DNA of 8,840 nucleotides, taken from assembly GCA_964505305.1 (NCBI GenBank), contig CAZDHE010000027.1, forward strand, positions 1-8,840, in the 5' to 3' direction. A program made the position numbers and the translations under genes. Positions 5,616 to 8,840 of the stretch are shown here, piece after piece (position 1 is the first letter of the stretch; each line of letters opens with the position of its first letter). This DNA comes from JAXHLG01 sp964505305. Lineage in GTDB: Bacteria > Patescibacteriota > Minisyncoccia > Moranbacterales > DUUL01. The notes beneath the pieces are model-generated. The model made no database searches. It was not told where the DNA came from and saw nothing but the letters and a program-made list of their open reading frames with translations.

Positions 5616-7607
5616 ATGACTGAAAAAAAGAAAAAAGAACAGGATTATTCTGCCGGGTCTATTCAGGTTTTGGAGGGATTAGAGCCTGTCAGAAAGAGAC
5701 CGGGAATGTATATTGGCGGAACTTCCAAAGAAGGCTTGCATCACTTGATTTGGGAGGTGGTTTCTAACTCTATCGATGAAGCTATGGCCGGCAACGGTAA
5801 TTATATAGAAACGCGAATTTTGCCGGGAAATAGAATTTCAGTGATGGACAATGGTCGGGGAATCCCGGTGGAGAAACATCCTCAAACTAAAGTTTCAACT
5901 TTGGAAACGGTAATGACCAGGCTGCATGCCGGCGGTAAATTTGGCGGCGGCGGCTACAAGGTCTCCGGCGGTCTTCATGGAGTGGGAGTTTCAGTAGTGA
6001 ATGCTTTAAGTGTTTGGACCAAAGCGGAAGTTCATCAAAAAGGGAAAATTTGGACTCAGGAATATTCTCGAGGAGAGGTCAAAACCAAAGTTAAATCTGC
6101 CGGAGAAACCTCAAGAACCGGGACCACGATAGAATTTGAGCCGGACCCGGAAATTTTCCAGGAAATAGAATGGAATTGGAATACGGTCGCCGATTATTTG
6201 AGAAAACAGGCTTATCTAACCAAGGGAGTTTATTTGAAAATCATAGATGAGCGATATGAAACTCCGGAGATGTTCAGGAAGGCGGGATTTTGTTTTGATG
6301 GAGGAATTAAATCTTATGTTAAATATCTTAATAAGGGTAAGGAACCGGTAAATGAGAATATTTTTTATGTGGAAAAAGAAAGCCAGGGCATTTTGACGGA
6401 GGTGGCTCTTCAATACCATACTTCTATGAAAGATAAAATCACTTCTTTTGCCAACAATATTCATACTACCGAAGGAGGAATGCATGAAACCGGCTTTCGA
6501 ACGGCTTTGACCAGAATTATCAACGATTACGCTAAAAAGCATAATCTTTTAAAAGAGAAAGATCCCAATCTTACTTCCGATGATGTTAAAGAGGGTTTGA
6601 CTGCCGTAGTATCGGTTAAATTGGGAGAGCCTCAATTTGAAGGACAAACCAAGACCAAGCTGGGGAATTCTGAGGCCAGAACGATAGTCAACTCCGTAAC
6701 CGGCGAAGCCTTGACGGATTTCTTTGATGATTATCCTCAAGATGCCAAAGCCATCATCAATCGTTGTTTGCTTTCGGCAAAAGCCAGATTAGCTGCCAAA
6801 GCTGCCAAAGAAGCCGTAGTTAGGAAGGGCGCTTTGGAGGGTATGACTTTGCCCGGAAAGTTGGCGGATTGTTCCAGTAGGGATGCCAGCAAAAGCGAGT
6901 TGTTTATTGTGGAGGGCGACTCGGCCGGCGGAAGCGCCAAGCAGGGCAGGGATAGGCAGTTTCAAGCTATTTTGCCCTTAAGAGGAAAAATTTTGAATGT
7001 GGAAAGAGCGCGTTTGGACAGAATGCTGTCTTCTCAGGAAATAAAATCTATAGTCATTGCGCTTGGAGCGGGGATAGGGGATGAAATGAACTTGGAAAAA
7101 TTAAGATATCACCGAATAATTATTATGACAGATGCCGATGTGGACGGCTCTCATATCAGGACGCTTTTATTGACGCTTTTTTATCGTCACTTCGAAAGCT
7201 TAGTTAAAGGAGGACATATTTATATTGCTCAACCTCCTCTCTATGTTATTAAAAAAGGCAAAAAACTAAAATACGCTTATAATGATGAGCAGAAGGAGCA
7301 AATTATTAAAGAATTGGTGGGTAAAATTGCCGAGCAGAAAAAGCAAGAGGGCTTTGACGAAGAGAGTTCTGAATTCCAAAAAGCGACCGGAGTAGCGATT
7401 CAAAGGTATAAAGGTTTGGGAGAAATGAATCCGGATCTTTTATGGAAAACCACTATGGATCCCGAATCCAGAGTGATGTATCAGGTTACTGTAGAAGATG
7501 CTCAAAAGGCTGATGAGATGTTTGATATACTAATGGGAGGAGATGTGGCTCCTCGTAAGAAGTTTATTCAAGCTCATGCAGGCAGTGTGCAGAATTTGGA
7601 TGTGTAA
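5616..7607 (+). CDS. gyrB: DNA gyrase subunit B
   Basis: This is the ATPase and TOPRIM subunit of the type IIA topoisomerase that, with GyrA, introduces negative supercoils into DNA in the cytoplasm. It is complete at 663 aa, the normal length for forms without the long insertion of E. coli GyrB. The GHKL ATPase has RKRPGMYIG (27-34), Glu47 with NSIDEAM (51-57), DNGRGIP (78-84) and the glycine-rich GGLHGVGVSVVNALS lid (118-132). The transducer domain has the QTK loop (344-346) that contacts ATP. TOPRIM has EGDSAGGS (433-440) with catalytic Glu433, PLRGKILNVE (454-463) and TDADVDG with Asp506, 508 and 510. QRYKGLGEMNP (596-606) and the end APRKKFIQAHA...NLDV are typical of GyrB rather than ParE. 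At the position of the coumarin-binding arginine (E. coli R136) this protein has Gln141 (VHQKGKI). gyrA is not in the window. ATG start, no Shine-Dalgarno sequence; the N-terminus matches the family's usual QDYSA-x-SIQVLEGLE. Confidence 0.97.
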   Translation: MTEKKKKEQDYSAGSIQVLEGLEPVRKRPGMYIGGTSKEGLHHLIWEVVSNSIDEAMAGNGNYIETRILPGNRISVMDNGRGIPVEKHPQTKVSTLETVMTRLHAGGKFGGGGYKVSGGLHGVGVSVVNALSVWTKAEVHQKGKIWTQEYSRGEVKTKVKSAGETSRTGTTIEFEPDPEIFQEIEWNWNTVADYLRKQAYLTKGVYLKIIDERYETPEMFRKAGFCFDGGIKSYVKYLNKGKEPVNENIFYVEKESQGILTEVALQYHTSMKDKITSFANNIHTTEGGMHETGFRTALTRIINDYAKKHNLLKEKDPNLTSDDVKEGLTAVVSVKLGEPQFEGQTKTKLGNSEARTIVNSVTGEALTDFFDDYPQDAKAIINRCLLSAKARLAAKAAKEAVVRKGALEGMTLPGKLADCSSRDASKSELFIVEGDSAGGSAKQGRDRQFQAILPLRGKILNVERARLDRMLSSQEIKSIVIALGAGIGDEMNLEKLRYHRIIIMTDADVDGSHIRTLLLTLFYRHFESLVKGGHIYIAQPPLYVIKKGKKLKYAYNDEQKEQIIKELVGKIAEQKKQEGFDEESSEFQKATGVAIQRYKGLGEMNPDLLWKTTMDPESRVMYQVTVEDAQKADEMFDILMGGDVAPRKKFIQAHAGSVQNLDV

Positions 7608-7630
7608 AGAATGAAGTTAAAGCTTAAAAC

Positions 7631-7663
7631 AGAAGCAAGGAGTAATAAGTAAGAAGCAAGGAA
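7631..7663 (+). repeat. GA-rich repeat units, right of gyrB
   Basis: AGAAGCAAGGAG (7631-7642) and TAAGAAGCAAGGAA (7650-7663) are separated by TAATAAG. They match the 14-bp unit found twice at 5392-5419, in the same orientation, so gyrB is flanked by direct copies. This array begins 24 bp after the gyrB stop codon. The units are short and imperfect. They could arise by slippage or be members of a genome-wide intergenic repeat family. Confidence 0.55.
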
Positions 7664-7742
7664 TAGGGAGTCTGTTCATCAACAGGCAAACAAATTACCG
7701 ATTATGTTTTGCTGTAAAGATTCATTTTTCATTGCTTTTCAA

Positions 7743-7780
7743 CGGGCTCTAAACCCGACAAGCAGTGTTTGACGGGTTTA
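7743..7780 (+). repeat. Mutually exclusive hairpins in the spacer before sufBD
   Basis: TAAACCCG (7750-7757) pairs perfectly with CGGGTTTA (7773-7780); across an A-A mismatch the stem extends by CAA/TTG around a GCAGTGT loop. The same CCCG (7754-7757) can instead pair with CGGG at 7743-7746 across a 7-nt loop, so only one of the two structures can form at a time. The bigger stem is followed by A residues, not T, so it is not an intrinsic terminator for the + strand. It could be a REP-like dispersed repeat or a structured leader ending 49 bp before the sufBD start. Confidence 0.5.
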
Positions 7781-7829
7781 AAAAAGCCGGAGGCAAATTG
7801 GAATTAATTTTATTTTTCATTATTTTTTT

Positions 7830-8780
7830 ATGGCTTCTTTAGAAAAGGGAGAATTGCCGCAAGAATTTGTAAAAACCGCCAAAATGTGCGGATTGGAAGA
7901 GTTGCTTAAGAGCAAAGATTCCGTTTATGTTAAGAAAAATAAAATATTAAGAGAATCTTTTCCGGAAGGAGTAGAGGCAAAGCTTGAAGAGTTTGAGCAA
8001 GGAGTGAAACTAAGATTAATTGTTAAAAAAGGGGTCAAGCTGAAAGACCCTTTGTTTCTTTGTTTCGGATTAGAAGGAACAAAGGATGCCCAGCTTATTT
8101 ATCCGGAAATAATTTTGGAGGAGAACTCTAAAGCCAGGATTTTTTCTCACTGCACTTTTCCCGGAGCGGAAAAAGCATTTCATCAAATGGAAGGATTATT
8201 TGTCTTAAATAAAAGCGCTGAGCTTTATTATGAAGAACATCATTATCATGGTGAGAGTTCGGGCGTGGAAGTGAAGCCAAAACTGAAAGTGGAGGCTGAG
8301 GAAAACTCTGTTTTTGAAAGTGTCTTTAATCTAACCCAAGGAACAGTGGGCAAGACAAATATCGATTTGGAAGTGTTTTTGAAAAAAAATGCCAAGACGG
8401 TTTTGGAAACCAAGGTTTTGGGTAAGAGTAGTAAAGACAGCGTGGGCATTCAAGACAAAGTTTATATGAAAGGCGATAATGCCAAAAGCTTGATTAAAAT
8501 GAGGGCTGCGGCCAGAAACGGCGGCGATGTTTGGATGCAAGGGGAAACTTATGCGGAAGCAAAAGGTTGCCGAGGTCACGTGGATTGCCAAGAAATCGTA
8601 GTAGGGGAAAAATCTCGGGCCAGGGCTGTTCCGATTGTGGAGGTGGGCAGCGAGAATGCCCGTATTACCCATGAGGCCTCTGTGGGAAAAGTTAATCAAA
8701 AAGAGCTGGAAACCCTTATGACAAGGGGATTAAAAGAAGAAGAGGCGACCGATTTGATTATTGATGCTATAATGAAATAA
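7830..8780 (+). CDS. sufB: SufBD-family Fe-S cluster scaffold protein (SufB/SufD-like)
   Basis: SufB and SufD are beta-helix proteins that, with the ATPase SufC, assemble iron-sulfur clusters in the cytoplasm. At 316 aa this one is shorter than E. coli SufB or SufD and corresponds mainly to their beta-helix core plus C-terminal helices. The C-terminal signature is clear: GCRGHVDCQEIVVGEKSRA (246-264), then IVEVGSENARITHEASVGK (269-287) and LETLMTRGLKEEEA (293-306). By alignment from memory, Cys253 falls at the site of the catalytic SufB Cys405 and His281-Glu282 at SufB His433-Glu434 (also SufD His360). This suggests a SufB-like activity in a single-paralogue system. No sufC or cysteine desulfurase lies within the window, and upstream is gyrB. 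ATG start after a T-rich leader with no Shine-Dalgarno sequence. Whether to name it sufB or sufD is uncertain. Confidence 0.85.
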   Translation: MASLEKGELPQEFVKTAKMCGLEELLKSKDSVYVKKNKILRESFPEGVEAKLEEFEQGVKLRLIVKKGVKLKDPLFLCFGLEGTKDAQLIYPEIILEENSKARIFSHCTFPGAEKAFHQMEGLFVLNKSAELYYEEHHYHGESSGVEVKPKLKVEAEENSVFESVFNLTQGTVGKTNIDLEVFLKKNAKTVLETKVLGKSSKDSVGIQDKVYMKGDNAKSLIKMRAAARNGGDVWMQGETYAEAKGCRGHVDCQEIVVGEKSRARAVPIVEVGSENARITHEASVGKVNQKELETLMTRGLKEEEATDLIIDAIMK

Positions 8781-8840
8781 TTAGATTGAAACCACTGAAA
8801 AACACCCTACCCCCGAACCTTAAAAAATGTTACAATAGAA
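8781..8840. other. Partial spacer after sufBD
   Basis: Sixty bases follow the sufBD stop to the window edge. No hairpin with a T-tract is visible. TACAAT at 8831-8836 could be a -10 box for a gene beyond the edge, but I find no -35 at normal spacing. Confidence 0.3.

Noticed and set aside
7750..7785. Intrinsic terminator after gyrB
   Set aside because: The stem is good but is followed by A residues on the + strand, and no T-tract follows on the - strand side either.
1..8840. Alternative genetic code (UGA read as glycine, as in Gracilibacteria and Absconditabacteria)
   Set aside because: gyrB has many glycines and no TGA, sufBD and the peptidase have none either, the membrane protein ends properly at TGA, and one of the two internal stops is TAA.
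1..8840. CRISPR arrays, tRNA or rRNA genes, transposase genes
   Set aside because: No regularly spaced repeats, no tRNA-like cloverleaf, rRNA sequence or transposase motif was seen on either strand.

Overview
The window looks like a chromosomal piece of a Candidate Phyla Radiation bacterium (Patescibacteria, most likely a parcubacterium). This rests on gene content and recalled resemblance, not on a search. The pointers are a four-helix membrane protein ending in a serine-leucine-arginine-type tail of a kind I associate with that group, a short GyrB, a lone SufBD-type Fe-S protein, and a SipW-like peptidase next to lamin-tail-domain surface proteins. Base composition is moderately AT-rich. 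All recognisable genes are on the + strand. The standard code fits: gyrB runs 663 codons with no internal TGA, and TGA, TAA and TAG all end genes.

Region 1-316 has no gene. It holds a C/G-run inverted repeat with a tandem 10-bp duplication, then a 150-bp element (140-289) bounded by perfect 13-bp inverted repeats with a long hairpin inside. This element looks like a MITE or REP unit and carries a plausible promoter pointing right.

Region 317-4802 is a compact cluster for surface-protein export. An ER/archaeal-type signal peptidase I (Ser-His-Asp) is followed by two large secreted acidic proteins: a TasA/camelysin-like protein with two lamin-tail domains, then a protein with a TasA-like N-terminus, a fibronectin-III-like domain and C-terminal membrane helices. 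Both substrates are broken by exactly one in-frame nonsense codon (TAA at 1909, TGA at 3588), and the reading frame beyond each is fully preserved. This is the most interesting signal here. It could be recent paired pseudogenisation, stop-codon readthrough, or consensus error.

Region 4803-8840 holds a small integral membrane protein, gyrB (gyrase B subunit, complete) and a SufBD-family gene with no sufC in view. GA-rich repeats of a 14-bp unit lie on both sides of gyrB, and a pair of mutually exclusive hairpins lies in the sufBD leader. None of the genes has a well-placed Shine-Dalgarno sequence; starts lie in A/T-rich leaders.
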